NCBI GenBank assembly: GCA_001567275.1
Contig: LNBX01000034.1
Location: forward strand, 52,632 to 116,631
DNA: 64,000 bases
Direction of reading: 5' to 3'
DNA from: Bacteroidetes bacterium OLB10
Lineage (GTDB): Bacteria > Bacteroidota > Bacteroidia > AKYH767-A > OLB10
This document shows, piece after piece, positions 10,401-18,667 of the stretch. A program made the translations under genes and the position numbers. The notes beneath the pieces were generated by a model that searched no databases, had not been told where the DNA came from, and saw only the letters and a program-made list of their open reading frames with translations. Positions within the stretch are counted from its first letter, which is position 1; the number at the start of each line of letters is the position of its first letter.

Positions 10401-13385
10401 GCAAGTGCAGGTACTTCTTATTTATGGTCAAACGGTGCAACAACACAGTCAATTACCGTAACCTCTTCAGGTAATTATAATGTAACAGTATCTCAAAGTG
10501 GCGGATGTGCAGCAGTTAGTAATACTGTAAACGTATCTGTTAGCACAGCTCCTGCGGCAACAATTACGCCCAGTGGTTCAACTTCAATTTGCCCTGGTTC
10601 AAGCGTGACATTAACTGCAAGTACAGGTAGTAATTATTTGTGGTCAAATGGTGCAACTACACAATCCATAACTGTAAATACTGCAGGCGGTTATTCAGTA
10701 ACAGTGAGCAATGCACAGGGTTGTTCGGCTACATCATCTCCGGTTTCTGTAACTATGTCAACAGGTTCTGTTCCTACTATTTCCGCAAACGGACCTACTA
10801 CTTTTTGTCAGGGCAGCAATGTAACACTTACTGCAAGTACAGGAAGCAGCTATCTGTGGTCAAATGGAGCTACTACAAAATCTATCACAGTAAGTAGTTC
10901 AGGTACATTCTCAGTAACAGTTACTAGCGGAACATGCAGTGGAACTTCAGCACCCAAAACAGTTACTGTTAATTCATTGCCTAATGCAACTATCACAGCA
11001 AATGGCCCAACAACATTCTGCGCAGGTGGAAGTGTAGTTCTTACTTCAAGCACCGGAAATTCATATCTGTGGTCAAATGGAGCAACAACAAAATCTATCA
11101 CTGTGACAACGGCTGGTAGTTATTTTGTAACGGTAAGCAATAGTAGCTGTTCGGCAACTTCAGCTTCAACAGTAGTTACTGTAAATTCAACACCAACAGC
11201 AACCATCACAGCAAGCGGTGCAACCACATTCTGTCCCGGTGGCAGTGTAACACTTACTGCAAGCACAGGAAGCAGCTATCTTTGGTCAAACGGAAAGACA
11301 ACAAAATCCATCACAGTATCAACTGCAGGATCATATTCAGTAACGGTTAGTAATGGAAGCTGCTCTGCAACATCTGCACCTACAGTAGTAACAGTAACAA
11401 ACAATCCTACTGCAACCATTACAGCAAGTGGTCCAACTTCATTCTGTCCCGGTGGCAGCGTAACACTTACTGCAAGCACAGGAAGCAGCTATCTGTGGTC
11501 AAACGGAAAGACAACAAAATCTATCACTGTATCAACTGCAGGCTCATATTCAGTAACTGTAAGTAATGGAAGTTGCTCAGCTACATCAACACCAACAGTG
11601 GTTAGTGTTAACAGTATTCCAACAGCAACTATTACTGTAAGTGGTTCAACAAATCTGACACAGGGACAAACTGTAACTTTAACTGCAAGTTCAGCAAGTT
11701 CATACCTTTGGTCAAATGGTGCTACTACACAATCCATCACTGTTTCTGCAGCGGGAAGTTATTATGTGACAGTGACCAGTGCTGCAGGATGTTCAGATGT
11801 GTCATCAGCAGTTACAGTAACTGTTTCAAATGCACCACAACCTGCAAGCATTACATCTACTGCAGTGAATAATACAATTTGCTCAGGACAATCAGTTTCA
11901 CTTACTGCCAGCTCAGGTTTGCAATATATATGGCTGCCGGGATTACAGGCTACACAAAGTATCAATGTAACTGCAGCAGGAACTTATACAGTAAATATTA
12001 AAAATGCTGATGGTTCTACTTCAACTGCGAATATTACACTTACACAGGCGCCATCTCCCAATATGCCTGAAATAACTTACACTTATCAGCCGTCATTATC
12101 TTATCAGCTGAAAGCGTTTGAACCAAGTGCTGTATCATACCTGTGGAATGGTGGACAAACAACTTCAGTTGTGACAGTAAGTGCACCCGGCAGTTACACA
12201 GTTAAAGCGGTGAACAGTTACGGATGTCAGTCAGCAGCAAATACAATCAAAGTAAATTCACTGAACAATTCCAATTGCGGCAAGCCTGATATGTTAACTG
12301 AATATAACATATTAAACAATAAAGCTACATTGATCTGGAATCCTGCAGTTCAGGCAGATTCATTTAAAGTAGCATATAGTATCTTAGGTGCCAATAGTTT
12401 CAGATATAAATATGTACGCAATGCGCATGAGGTAACTATTAACGAATTGCAACCTTGCACAGATTATGAATGGAATGTCACTACAATTTGTGCAGGTGGA
12501 AGTGTGGTAAGTGGGACAGAAAGATTTCAAACTCTCTGTAGTTCTACCGGATGCGGAAGTACTGTTATAAATACTTCAAGTAACAATATCACTACTACTT
12601 CTGCTCAGTTGAACTGGTATGGTACCACAGCAAACAATATTACAATCCGCTATAAAAAGCTGGGCGCACCATCTTACAGCTATCAAAATATAGCTTCAAA
12701 CAACACTACTGCATGGGGTTATAACCTTACCGGATTATCACCAAATACTACTTATCAATGGAGTGTGATGACAGTGTGCGGAACAATATCAAGCAACTAT
12801 TCTCAGGATAATTATTTTACAACTCTTGCCGGTTGCATGCAAGTTGAAAATCCTGCTGTTGTTAATGTGCAAACCAATAAAGCAGTTGTAACATGGACTC
12901 CTACATCACAAGTATCATACGTGCTGATCCGTTATGCTGTGAAAGGTACCACACGTTACAAGTATCGCTATGCAAATGCTTCAACAGGAAGTGTTGTAAT
13001 TGCCAATCTGCATCCCGGTACACAGTATGTTGTTCAGGTGAGATCAATGTGCAGTTATAATTCATATTCAGCATACAGCTCAGATATTATCTTCACTACC
13101 GGTGTTGGACGTTTAGCTGATGAAGGTTCAGCAATGTTACTGAATGCTTATCCTAATCCTGCAACTGAATATATTACTTATGCATTTCAAACTGAAAAAG
13201 AGCACTTGTATGAAGTAAGAGTATGTGATATGTCAGGTCGTGAATTGTATAAGCAAAAACAGGAAGGTCAAATTGGAATCAATTCGGGTAATATTGATGT
13301 CAGACAGTTTACTCCGGGAATGTATCTGATAATTATAAAACAAGGAGGAGTTGAGAATCATTTAAGATTCCAGGTCAACAGATAG
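7437..13385 (+). CDS. Giant T9SS-secreted multidomain protein with Ig-like repeats
   Basis: A 1982-residue secreted protein. A hydrophobic export signal at about residues 28-52 (ending VNAQ) follows an unusually long polar start. Residues 55-265 look like a LamG/concanavalin-type domain (FTIEFLFKPG, WHHLVFKYSSNTGKKEIYIDG). Residues 273-740 form a large tryptophan- and tyrosine-rich region resembling a glycoside-hydrolase barrel (WRNWITAWHGWQWIVDSRY, GWDVDE), but I cannot assign a family. A carbohydrate-binding-like beta region follows to about residue 955. Residues 960-1605 hold nine Ig-like repeats with the core SYLWSNGATTQSITV, then three fibronectin-III-like repeats (about 1612-1890). The last 80 residues (NAYPNPATEY...GMYLIIIKQ) are a type A T9SS sorting domain. 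Likely a cell-surface or secreted polysaccharide-binding or degrading protein. Confidence 0.85.
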   Translation: MALKIYSKTKAESNEPLNGDDKRWLSKFKLLSLSLLFIHLVLMMHAAFNLVNAQTYAPMSYWTFNSSPFNKDSMNRTNMDFTSYGCGYTVSNNSVVGKGLILGSSGDNINSGNFAVDTAFTIEFLFKPGYQFNQTLLFRRMDGGFSANFNFDGIYFYTYTNGTGSDEMKVPFDQIGKRSYGYYIDGNWHHLVFKYSSNTGKKEIYIDGECPSGYSKSISGKIISGSNTSLFWNQGVSYMKYFGEYDEIAIYNRSIPEKLIYQHYKDAINNHLPYSFNLTYSGSLPSATPITAALDPMDFPQGYLSPTTSALEQLRNYPTARYKPGNTLMKNFNWVDLMYMGGRFQPGVSDAQSVTNSVNLNEELAKNWNYMIQLRLSMDSWGNAWANLANQNPQLGTSLITLRAQLNPSTITSQSLSNDKYLQNSSGSFIDPNGNGSSHKWWRPTAPTSTYDNDGVQMRANVQDVLNALTRPLTMINENGEVFPWITDGALAADPAVVAAKNASGMDFQTFQASKFKENEIQSYRDKIFDLTALSNTKFTEYGIDGFPQYRQKYSQARLVNSQMNGQYYSTPDFYPRWPYNWRNWITAWHGWQWIVDSRYNELQVGDNLFSPFVAAGWDVDETKNMRPGQFLGLLKCLNMVGAEFFYTGYFNEAGNYNPPNPPPGNPAGYAWQTAAPSYAQGIASRYEDLLRNGSVLPGNVPAYYSDPNGKPGYTFWAGDLRKLVVVRKHNTQSKFAITGTIQPNTNMQGGAENESVATITLDGQQLKFNVRRQGSTYIYDKTNAANPVFYQLDAWHESSHPSHWSKDFVVEAELYDNTNATYNLKTIQAPGAAAGDYTDYTTAVVFPSGQSNFTPMEYEIQPRSTSQSNLYLWVRVRSTDGTATGVSVSLDNGSAKTIGCVADTNWTWYRIDACDQQPIEFTGISVGQHTIRFTPTNNKLMFDKFVLSSNSSLITNYSTATCSSGGSASATANGATSFCQGGSVTLTASAGTSYLWSNGATTQSITVTSSGNYNVTVSQSGGCAAVSNTVNVSVSTAPAATITPSGSTSICPGSSVTLTASTGSNYLWSNGATTQSITVNTAGGYSVTVSNAQGCSATSSPVSVTMSTGSVPTISANGPTTFCQGSNVTLTASTGSSYLWSNGATTKSITVSSSGTFSVTVTSGTCSGTSAPKTVTVNSLPNATITANGPTTFCAGGSVVLTSSTGNSYLWSNGATTKSITVTTAGSYFVTVSNSSCSATSASTVVTVNSTPTATITASGATTFCPGGSVTLTASTGSSYLWSNGKTTKSITVSTAGSYSVTVSNGSCSATSAPTVVTVTNNPTATITASGPTSFCPGGSVTLTASTGSSYLWSNGKTTKSITVSTAGSYSVTVSNGSCSATSTPTVVSVNSIPTATITVSGSTNLTQGQTVTLTASSASSYLWSNGATTQSITVSAAGSYYVTVTSAAGCSDVSSAVTVTVSNAPQPASITSTAVNNTICSGQSVSLTASSGLQYIWLPGLQATQSINVTAAGTYTVNIKNADGSTSTANITLTQAPSPNMPEITYTYQPSLSYQLKAFEPSAVSYLWNGGQTTSVVTVSAPGSYTVKAVNSYGCQSAANTIKVNSLNNSNCGKPDMLTEYNILNNKATLIWNPAVQADSFKVAYSILGANSFRYKYVRNAHEVTINELQPCTDYEWNVTTICAGGSVVSGTERFQTLCSSTGCGSTVINTSSNNITTTSAQLNWYGTTANNITIRYKKLGAPSYSYQNIASNNTTAWGYNLTGLSPNTTYQWSVMTVCGTISSNYSQDNYFTTLAGCMQVENPAVVNVQTNKAVVTWTPTSQVSYVLIRYAVKGTTRYKYRYANASTGSVVIANLHPGTQYVVQVRSMCSYNSYSAYSSDIIFTTGVGRLADEGSAMLLNAYPNPATEYITYAFQTEKEHLYEVRVCDMSGRELYKQKQEGQIGINSGNIDVRQFTPGMYLIIIKQGGVENHLRFQVNR
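10370..11800 (+). repeat. In-frame tandem repeats coding for Ig-like domains, period 213-216 bp
   Basis: The TGGTCAAA word coding for WSN recurs at 10425, 10641, 10857, 11070, 11283, 11496 and 11709, with spacings of 216, 216, 213, 213, 213 and 213 bases. Two more diverged units follow (to about 12230). The units around 11215-11400 and 11428-11610 are almost identical at DNA level over their first 100 bases, including the same lysine variant (SNGKTTKSITV), which points to a recent duplication. Such arrays are prone to unequal recombination and to collapse in assembly. Confidence 0.9.
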
Positions 13386-13408
13386 TTTCAGATTCCCATA
13401 GTTTAAGA

Positions 13409-13441
13409 GGGCTGCTTTCGAATGAGGGCAGCCTTTTTGTT
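13409..13441 (+). terminator. Intrinsic terminator after the giant secreted protein gene
   Basis: GGCTGC (13410-13415) pairs with GCAGCC (13428-13433) around a 12-base loop, followed by TTTTTGTTTT. It lies 24 bases past the stop codon of the giant gene and ends its transcript. Confidence 0.8.
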
Positions 13442-13502
13442 TTCAAAGTGTTTCCGTTAAACTTCATCCACAGTTTGGTTAATATTGTTAATATTGCCGT
13501 CT

Positions 13503-14234
13503 ATGATATTTTTGAGAAAATGCACATTATTATTCCTGGTGCCGATATTAGTTGCAAGTCATGTAAAGTCGCAAAGTATTTCAATCAGAGCCCATGTGAG
13601 AGGCAACGACCCGGCATTGCCTGTAGTAGGTTTAATGGTTGTAAATAAATCAACAGGTTTGGGTTTTGTCAGTACAGAGGATCAGTTTTTTTCAATTCAT
13701 GCAGAAAAATCAGATACCATCATGGTGACTGCCTCCGGTTATTCAGTAAAAAAAATATGTTTCAAAGATTCAGCCATGCGTGATACTTTTTTTGTAAATG
13801 TATTACTCGAAAAACCTTTTGTATCTCTTAAACCTGTAACCATCATTCCTCCACGCGAACTTGAAGTCATCCAAAAGGATATTGACAAATTAGGCTACAA
13901 GAAAGAGGATTATATGGTTTCAGGGATTGATGTACTGCAAAGCCCAATTACATTTTTATATCAGCAATTCAGCAGGAGGGAAAGGAATAAACGTATCATT
14001 GCTCAGAAAATTAATGATGATAACAGAAGGAAATTGCTGAAAGAGTTATTCCGTAAGTATGTTGACAATGACATTATGAATCTGGACGAAAGCCAGTTTG
14101 ATGACTTTATTGACTATATCAATGTAAGCGATGAATTTTTGAAAAACTCTTCACAATATGACTTTATCATGTATGTAAAGAAAAAATATGAGATGTATAA
14201 AAATATTAAGCACCCTTCAGGAGAGAAGGAGTGA
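13503..14234 (+). CDS. Exported protein with a carboxypeptidase-regulatory-like domain, function unknown
   Basis: A 243-residue protein if it starts at ATG 13503 (MIFLRKCTLLFLV); an ATG 18 bases upstream is also possible. A signal peptide runs to about residue 24 (ending VKSQ). The next 90 residues are beta-rich and follow the carboxypeptidase-regulatory pattern found at the N terminus of TonB-dependent receptors and in stand-alone Bacteroidota proteins (VGLMVVNKSTGLGFVST, DTIMVTASGYSVKKICF). The C-terminal half is charged and helical (FSRRERNKRIIAQKINDDNR). Conserved hypothetical type. It converges with the SRPBCC gene, with six bases between the stop codons. Confidence 0.75.
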   Translation: MIFLRKCTLLFLVPILVASHVKSQSISIRAHVRGNDPALPVVGLMVVNKSTGLGFVSTEDQFFSIHAEKSDTIMVTASGYSVKKICFKDSAMRDTFFVNVLLEKPFVSLKPVTIIPPRELEVIQKDIDKLGYKKEDYMVSGIDVLQSPITFLYQQFSRRERNKRIIAQKINDDNRRKLLKELFRKYVDNDIMNLDESQFDDFIDYINVSDEFLKNSSQYDFIMYVKKKYEMYKNIKHPSGEKE

Positions 14235-14240
14235 AAAGAA

Positions 14241-14630
14241 TCAGGATCCTATGATATGACGCAGGTTTTGAATTTGTGATTCCCAAAGGCGTTGGGTTTC
14301 TTCCACATCATCATCAGCAGCAAAATCTGTTACCATAAGAGCAACATCTGAAGTCAGTTCGTCTGTAGCAATTTCAAATTCAATAAAAGTATCATCAGGT
14401 TCATCAATCCACTTGAAACGTACCAGCTGATTATCGCGCTTGTGAGTCATTTTTGCCTGTTGCTCATCGCCATCCCAATGAAAAGTATAAACACCCTCAC
14501 GTACTGTAACATCATCAGCAAACCAATCAGAAAGTCCTGATGGAGTTGAAAGAAAACCATACAATATTTTGGGTGAAGACCTTACAGGGAACTCCATTTT
14601 TAATTTCTGTTTTTTGCGAACCGCCTTCAT
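14241..14630 (-). CDS. START-like / SRPBCC domain protein
   Basis: A 129-residue protein with the helix-grip pattern of the SRPBCC superfamily: MEFPVRSSPKILYGFLSTP, then GLSDWFADDV, then FHWDGDEQQAKMTHK and an acidic loop before a long C-terminal helix. Proteins of this size and pattern are widespread in Bacteroidota as START-like domain proteins related to AHSA1. They bind small hydrophobic ligands or assist chaperones; no specific ligand can be read from the sequence. It lies just downstream of typA on the same strand. Confidence 0.75.
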   Translation of the reverse strand: MKAVRKKQKLKMEFPVRSSPKILYGFLSTPSGLSDWFADDVTVREGVYTFHWDGDEQQAKMTHKRDNQLVRFKWIDEPDDTFIEFEIATDELTSDVALMVTDFAADDDVEETQRLWESQIQNLRHIIGS

Positions 14631-14696
14631 ATCGTCAATCCTTAATTTTTACAATAATAATGAAAAACAATTTAAATCACAAATCAGTTATTGACA

Positions 14697-16508
14697 TCAG
14701 GCAATTTCAACTTTTTTGCTCATACGTTTGCGTTCGTTTTCATCGAGATAAATTTTTCTCATTCTGATACTTAGCGGAGTAACTTCAAGGTATTCGTCCT
14801 TTTCGATATACTCCATTGCTTCTTCGAGAGAGAATTTAATTTTAGGAGTGATTCTCACATTTTCATCGCTTCCGGAAGCGCGCATGTTGGTGAGTTTTTT
14901 TGTTTCGCAAACGTTAATCACCAAATCTCCGGGACGAATATGTTCACCGATAACCTGGCCACCGTAAACTGTTTCTCCCGGGTCAATAAAAAATGCTCCG
15001 CGCTCCTGAAGTTTGTCAATGGAGTAGGCAGTAGCTGTTCCGGCTTCTTTCGCAAGAAGAACACCCATATTCCGACCCTGAATAGCACCTTTAACGGGTT
15101 CATAAGAATTGAATCGGTGTGCCATGATTGCTTCTCCTGCTGTAGCAGTAAGCACTGCATTTCTCAATCCGATTAAACCCCGCGCTGGAATATTAAATTC
15201 GAGTCTTTGTAAATCTCCTTTAGGTAACATGCTTGTTAGTTCACCTTTGCGTTGTGTAGCAAGTTCAATCACTTTTCCTGCTACTTCTGATGGAGTATCC
15301 ACTACGAGATGTTCAATGGGTTCGCAGCGCTCGCCATCAATTTCTTTGTAAAGCACCTGTGGTTGGCCCAGCTGTAGTTCATAACCTTCACGTCTCATGG
15401 TTTCAACCAGAATGGAAAGATGCAATATGCCTCGTCCATAAACGAGATAGGCATCAGGAGAACTTGTTTCTTCAACACGCAAAGCAAGATTTTTTTCTAT
15501 CTCTTTGTAAAGTCTGTCGCGCAGATGTCGTGATGTTACAAATTTTCCTTCTTTACCAAATAAAGGACTGTTATTGATGGTGAATAACATACTCATGGTA
15601 GGCTCATCCACAGCAATAGATTTGAGTGCTTCAGGATTTTCAAAGTCAGCAATCGTATCTCCGATTTCAAAATCATCCACACCAACAACAGCAGCAATAT
15701 CTCCACTGTCAACACTGCTTACTTTTTTTCTTCCCAAACCTTCAAACACAAATAATTCTTTGATGCGAGATTTTTTTGCACTGCCATCGCGTTTCATCAA
15801 TGTCACAGGCATATTTTCTTTTAAAGTTCCTCTGAAAATTCTGCCGATTGCAATTCGACCTACATAACTGCTGTAGTCAAGCGAAGTGATGAGCATCTGC
15901 GGTGTTCCATCCTGTTGTCTGGCAGGAGGTATTTTCTCCACAATAGCATCCAGTAAAGAAGTAATATCTTTTGTTTCCTGTCTCCAGTCTGTACTCATCC
16001 ATCCATGTTTGCTGCTGCCATACAGGGTAGGGAAGTCCAACTGTTCTTCTGTAGCATCAAGATTAAAAAACAAGTCGAACACTGCCTCATGAACTTCATC
16101 GGGGCGGCAGTTTTCTTTATCAACTTTATTGATCACAACAATTGGTTTCAGTCCGAGTGCCAGTGCTTTTTGCAATACGAAACGCGTCTGAGGCATGGGG
16201 CCTTCAAATGCATCTACGAGTAATATTACACCATCAGCCATGGTTAGCACGCGTTCAACTTCACCACCGAAATCAGCGTGACCGGGGGTATCAATAATGT
16301 TAATCTTAACGTCCTTATATTGTACAGAAACATTTTTGGCAACAATGGTGATACCACGCTCGCGTTCCAGATCATTGTTGTCAAGTATTAATTCTCCGGT
16401 TTGCTGATTCTGACGAAACACCTGTGTCTGATGTAAAATTTTATCCACAAGGGTGGTTTTTCCATGGTCAACGTGGGCAATGATAGCTACGTTTCTGATA
16501 TTCTGCAT
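14697..16508 (-). CDS. typA: Ribosome-binding GTPase TypA/BipA
   Basis: A 603-residue translational GTPase of full length. G1 is AHVDHGKTTLVDKIL (residues 10-24), the switch region RERGITIVAKN, G3 DTPGHADFGGEVERVL, and G4 NKVDK. The elongation-factor domains II, III and V and the BipA-specific C-terminal domain follow. TypA acts on ribosomes under stress and cold and helps assembly of the large subunit. A well-placed promoter box (16529-16536) gives a very short leader. Contains an A7 run in frame (GCA followed by A7 near 15768), showing that not every such run in the window is broken. Confidence 0.97.
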   Translation of the reverse strand: MQNIRNVAIIAHVDHGKTTLVDKILHQTQVFRQNQQTGELILDNNDLERERGITIVAKNVSVQYKDVKINIIDTPGHADFGGEVERVLTMADGVILLVDAFEGPMPQTRFVLQKALALGLKPIVVINKVDKENCRPDEVHEAVFDLFFNLDATEEQLDFPTLYGSSKHGWMSTDWRQETKDITSLLDAIVEKIPPARQQDGTPQMLITSLDYSSYVGRIAIGRIFRGTLKENMPVTLMKRDGSAKKSRIKELFVFEGLGRKKVSSVDSGDIAAVVGVDDFEIGDTIADFENPEALKSIAVDEPTMSMLFTINNSPLFGKEGKFVTSRHLRDRLYKEIEKNLALRVEETSSPDAYLVYGRGILHLSILVETMRREGYELQLGQPQVLYKEIDGERCEPIEHLVVDTPSEVAGKVIELATQRKGELTSMLPKGDLQRLEFNIPARGLIGLRNAVLTATAGEAIMAHRFNSYEPVKGAIQGRNMGVLLAKEAGTATAYSIDKLQERGAFFIDPGETVYGGQVIGEHIRPGDLVINVCETKKLTNMRASGSDENVRITPKIKFSLEEAMEYIEKDEYLEVTPLSIRMRKIYLDENERKRMSKKVEIA

Positions 16509-16528
16509 TGATTTTTTTATTAGGGGTG

Positions 16529-16536
16529 CAAAAGTA
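16529..16536 (-). promoter_or_regulatory. Promoter -7 box for typA
   Basis: TACTTTTG on the minus strand matches the Bacteroidota -7 consensus TAnnTTTG exactly. CTG occurs 19 bases upstream in place of the usual TTG. Transcription would start about 14 bases before the typA ATG. Confidence 0.55.
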
Positions 16537-16630
16537 GCGTTTTTACCCGAGAAATCAGCAGGTGGTGTTAGGAAATTATATTATAATCAGATTTTGATTA
16601 AATCAATAACAAGGGAGAGTGATTCTTCTT

Positions 16631-18043
16631 TCAAACAGGATTTAGTCCAAGTTCTTTTCCTTTTTCAAGCATCAGCTGATAGGCTTCTTCATAGGAATTA
16701 TTGATGTCGCCATCCAGAATTGCTTCTCTCACAAAGTCTTTGATGATGCCTACATTTCTTCCGGGGGCAATGCCAAATGTTTTCATAATAAGTTCTCCGG
16801 TAACGGGTGGTTGCCAGTTGCGAATACGGTCTTTTTCTTCAACCTCTTTCAGCTTGGTTTTTACAAGTTCGAAATTATTGCGGTAACGAATTTTCTTAAA
16901 CTCGTTTTTAGTAGTAACATCAGCATGGCAAAGCAACATCAGGTCGTCAATATCATCACCTGCTTCAAACAATAATCTTCTCACGGCAGAATCGGTTACT
17001 GTTTCTTTTGCAAGAACAATCGGACGCAAATGAAGCAACACCAGTTTCTGAACATATTTCATTTTTTCATTCAGAGGCAGTTTCAGTTGTCTGAAAATGT
17101 GAGGTACCATACGTGAGCCTTTGTCTTCATGACCGTGAAATGTCCAGCCTTGTTCTGCATCGTATCTTTTGGTTGCTGGCTTTGCAATATCGTGCAACAA
17201 AGCCGCCCAACGCAACCAAAGATTGTCAGTGGTAGCGCAAATATTATCCAACACTTCGAGGGTGTGATAAAAATTATCTTTATGTCCTTTCCCGTTTATT
17301 TTCTCAACACCATGCAACTTGTGCAATTCAGGAAAAATAATTTCGAGCAAACCGGTGTCAAAAAGCAACTTAAAACCAACTGAAGGTTTTGGCGACAGAA
17401 GCATTTTATTTAGCTCATCAGTGATTCGCTCTTTGGAAACAATACGTATTCTTTCTTTTTCGGTGCGAATGGCATTGAGTGAATTTTCTTCGATTTCAAA
17501 TCCCAGTTGCGAAGCAAACCGAATGGCACGCATCATACGCAAAGGGTCATCGCTGTAGGTAAGCTCAGGATTGCCCGGTGTACGAATTATTTTGTTATGT
17601 AAATCCTGCAATCCGTTAAAAGGATCGAGCAATTCGCCAAAATGTTGCTCACTCAGATTTATGGCAAGTGCATTGATGGTGAAATCTCTTCTCAGCTGGT
17701 CATCTTCGAGTGTGCCGGGTTCTACTTTAGGTTTTCGTGAGAGATGATTGTAAGATTCTTTTCTGGCTCCGACAAATTCAATTTCGTATTCAGGTGTTTT
17801 GACCATTGCTGTTCCGAAATTTTTAAAAAAAGCAAAATCAGATTTCGGAATCTGTTCAGCTAATTTTTTTGCAAGCTGAATACCGTCACCTATCACTACT
17901 ATGTCAATATCTTTTGAAGGACGTTTGAGAAAATAATCGCGCACATATCCTCCAATGAGATAAGCTTCTTTCTGTTGTTCTGCTGCCAACTTCGAAATTT
18001 GTCTGAATAGGGGATGTTGTACAAAAAAATCTTCCAAAATCAT
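16631..18043 (-). CDS. cca: CCA tRNA nucleotidyltransferase / HD-domain poly(A) polymerase family protein
   Basis: A 470-residue class II nucleotidyltransferase that adds or repairs the 3' CCA of tRNAs. The N-terminal domain shows [20 protein letters not shown] (GG and DxD of the active site), then [13 protein letters not shown] and [14 protein letters not shown], the conserved neck motifs. An HD phosphohydrolase motif [10 protein letters not shown] follows in the C-terminal half. Length fits the Bacteroidota members, which carry the HD extension. The start overlaps the end of the Sua5-type gene by four bases (ATGA), so two tRNA-maturation enzymes are translationally coupled. Confidence 0.93.
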   Translation of the reverse strand: MILEDFFVQHPLFRQISKLAAEQQKEAYLIGGYVRDYFLKRPSKDIDIVVIGDGIQLAKKLAEQIPKSDFAFFKNFGTAMVKTPEYEIEFVGARKESYNHLSRKPKVEPGTLEDDQLRRDFTINALAINLSEQHFGELLDPFNGLQDLHNKIIRTPGNPELTYSDDPLRMMRAIRFASQLGFEIEENSLNAIRTEKERIRIVSKERITDELNKMLLSPKPSVGFKLLFDTGLLEIIFPELHKLHGVEKINGKGHKDNFYHTLEVLDNICATTDNLWLRWAALLHDIAKPATKRYDAEQGWTFHGHEDKGSRMVPHIFRQLKLPLNEKMKYVQKLVLLHLRPIVLAKETVTDSAVRRLLFEAGDDIDDLMLLCHADVTTKNEFKKIRYRNNFELVKTKLKEVEEKDRIRNWQPPVTGELIMKTFGIAPGRNVGIIKDFVREAILDGDINNSYEEAYQLMLEKGKELGLNPV

Positions 18044-18630
18044 TTTCTGATAACAGCTACTTCACCATCGCTTTTCAGTTTGATGATGGAAGAGGCTTTG
18101 TGTTTAACATTATCTTTCTGACGGAAATTTACAACATAATCCACTCCGCTGATAATTTCCTGACAGATTTCACCAAAAACCAAAGGTGCCGGTTGTCCGC
18201 TGATATTGGCAGAGGTTGATATTATTGGTTTGTTGAATTTATATATGAGTTGTCTGCAAAACTCATCCTTTACCATTCTTATAGCAGCGCTTCCGTCATC
18301 AGCAATAGCTTCTGGAGCAATTTGGTGTATATCATCATAAATAATGGTGATGGGTTTTTCAGAATATTCCATGATATCCCATGCAACGGCAGGAACCAAC
18401 TTCACAACCTTGTTTAGCATTCTTTCATCGCACACCAGCGAAATAAGACTCTGAGAGTTGTCTCTTTTTTTCAGGCTATAAATTTTTTTGATTGCTTCGC
18501 TGTTGGTTGCATCACAACCTATTCCCCAGATGGTGTCAGTAGGGTAGAGTATAAGGCCTCCTTTTTTTAAAACCTCAATACTTCTGCTTATATCATCAGA
18601 AAAGTCATAACCTGATCTGTTGTTTTTCAT
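18040..18630 (-). CDS. L-threonylcarbamoyladenylate synthase (Sua5/YrdC family)
   Basis: A 196-residue YrdC-fold protein that makes threonylcarbamoyl-AMP from threonine, bicarbonate and ATP for the t6A37 modification of tRNA. Visible motifs are [33 protein letters not shown] (the KxR binding loop, with Ser-Gln where Pro is more usual), and [16 protein letters not shown] near the C terminus. It lacks the extra C-terminal Sua5 domain, so it is of TsaC length. The partner gene tsaB is also in this window (59756-60430). Confidence 0.93.
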   Translation of the reverse strand: MKNNRSGYDFSDDISRSIEVLKKGGLILYPTDTIWGIGCDATNSEAIKKIYSLKKRDNSQSLISLVCDERMLNKVVKLVPAVAWDIMEYSEKPITIIYDDIHQIAPEAIADDGSAAIRMVKDEFCRQLIYKFNKPIISTSANISGQPAPLVFGEICQEIISGVDYVVNFRQKDNVKHKASSIIKLKSDGEVAVIRK

Positions 18631-18667
18631 TGGGAATAGCAGGTAACAGAATAATTAATTACAACTA

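Noticed and set aside
10370..11800. Regular 213-216 bp periodicity that could suggest a CRISPR or minisatellite
   Set aside because: The period is a multiple of three, the repeats are translated, and the conserved part codes for WSNGATTQSITV-like residues. Repeat and spacer sizes do not fit CRISPR.
10850..11965. Several antisense open frames of 67-83 codons opposite the Ig-like repeats
   Set aside because: They are near-copies of one another because the coding strand is repetitive. They reflect the tandem repeats and not genes.
16509..16630. Gap before typA as a possible small RNA
   Set aside because: It is explained by the typA promoter; no stem or terminator was seen.
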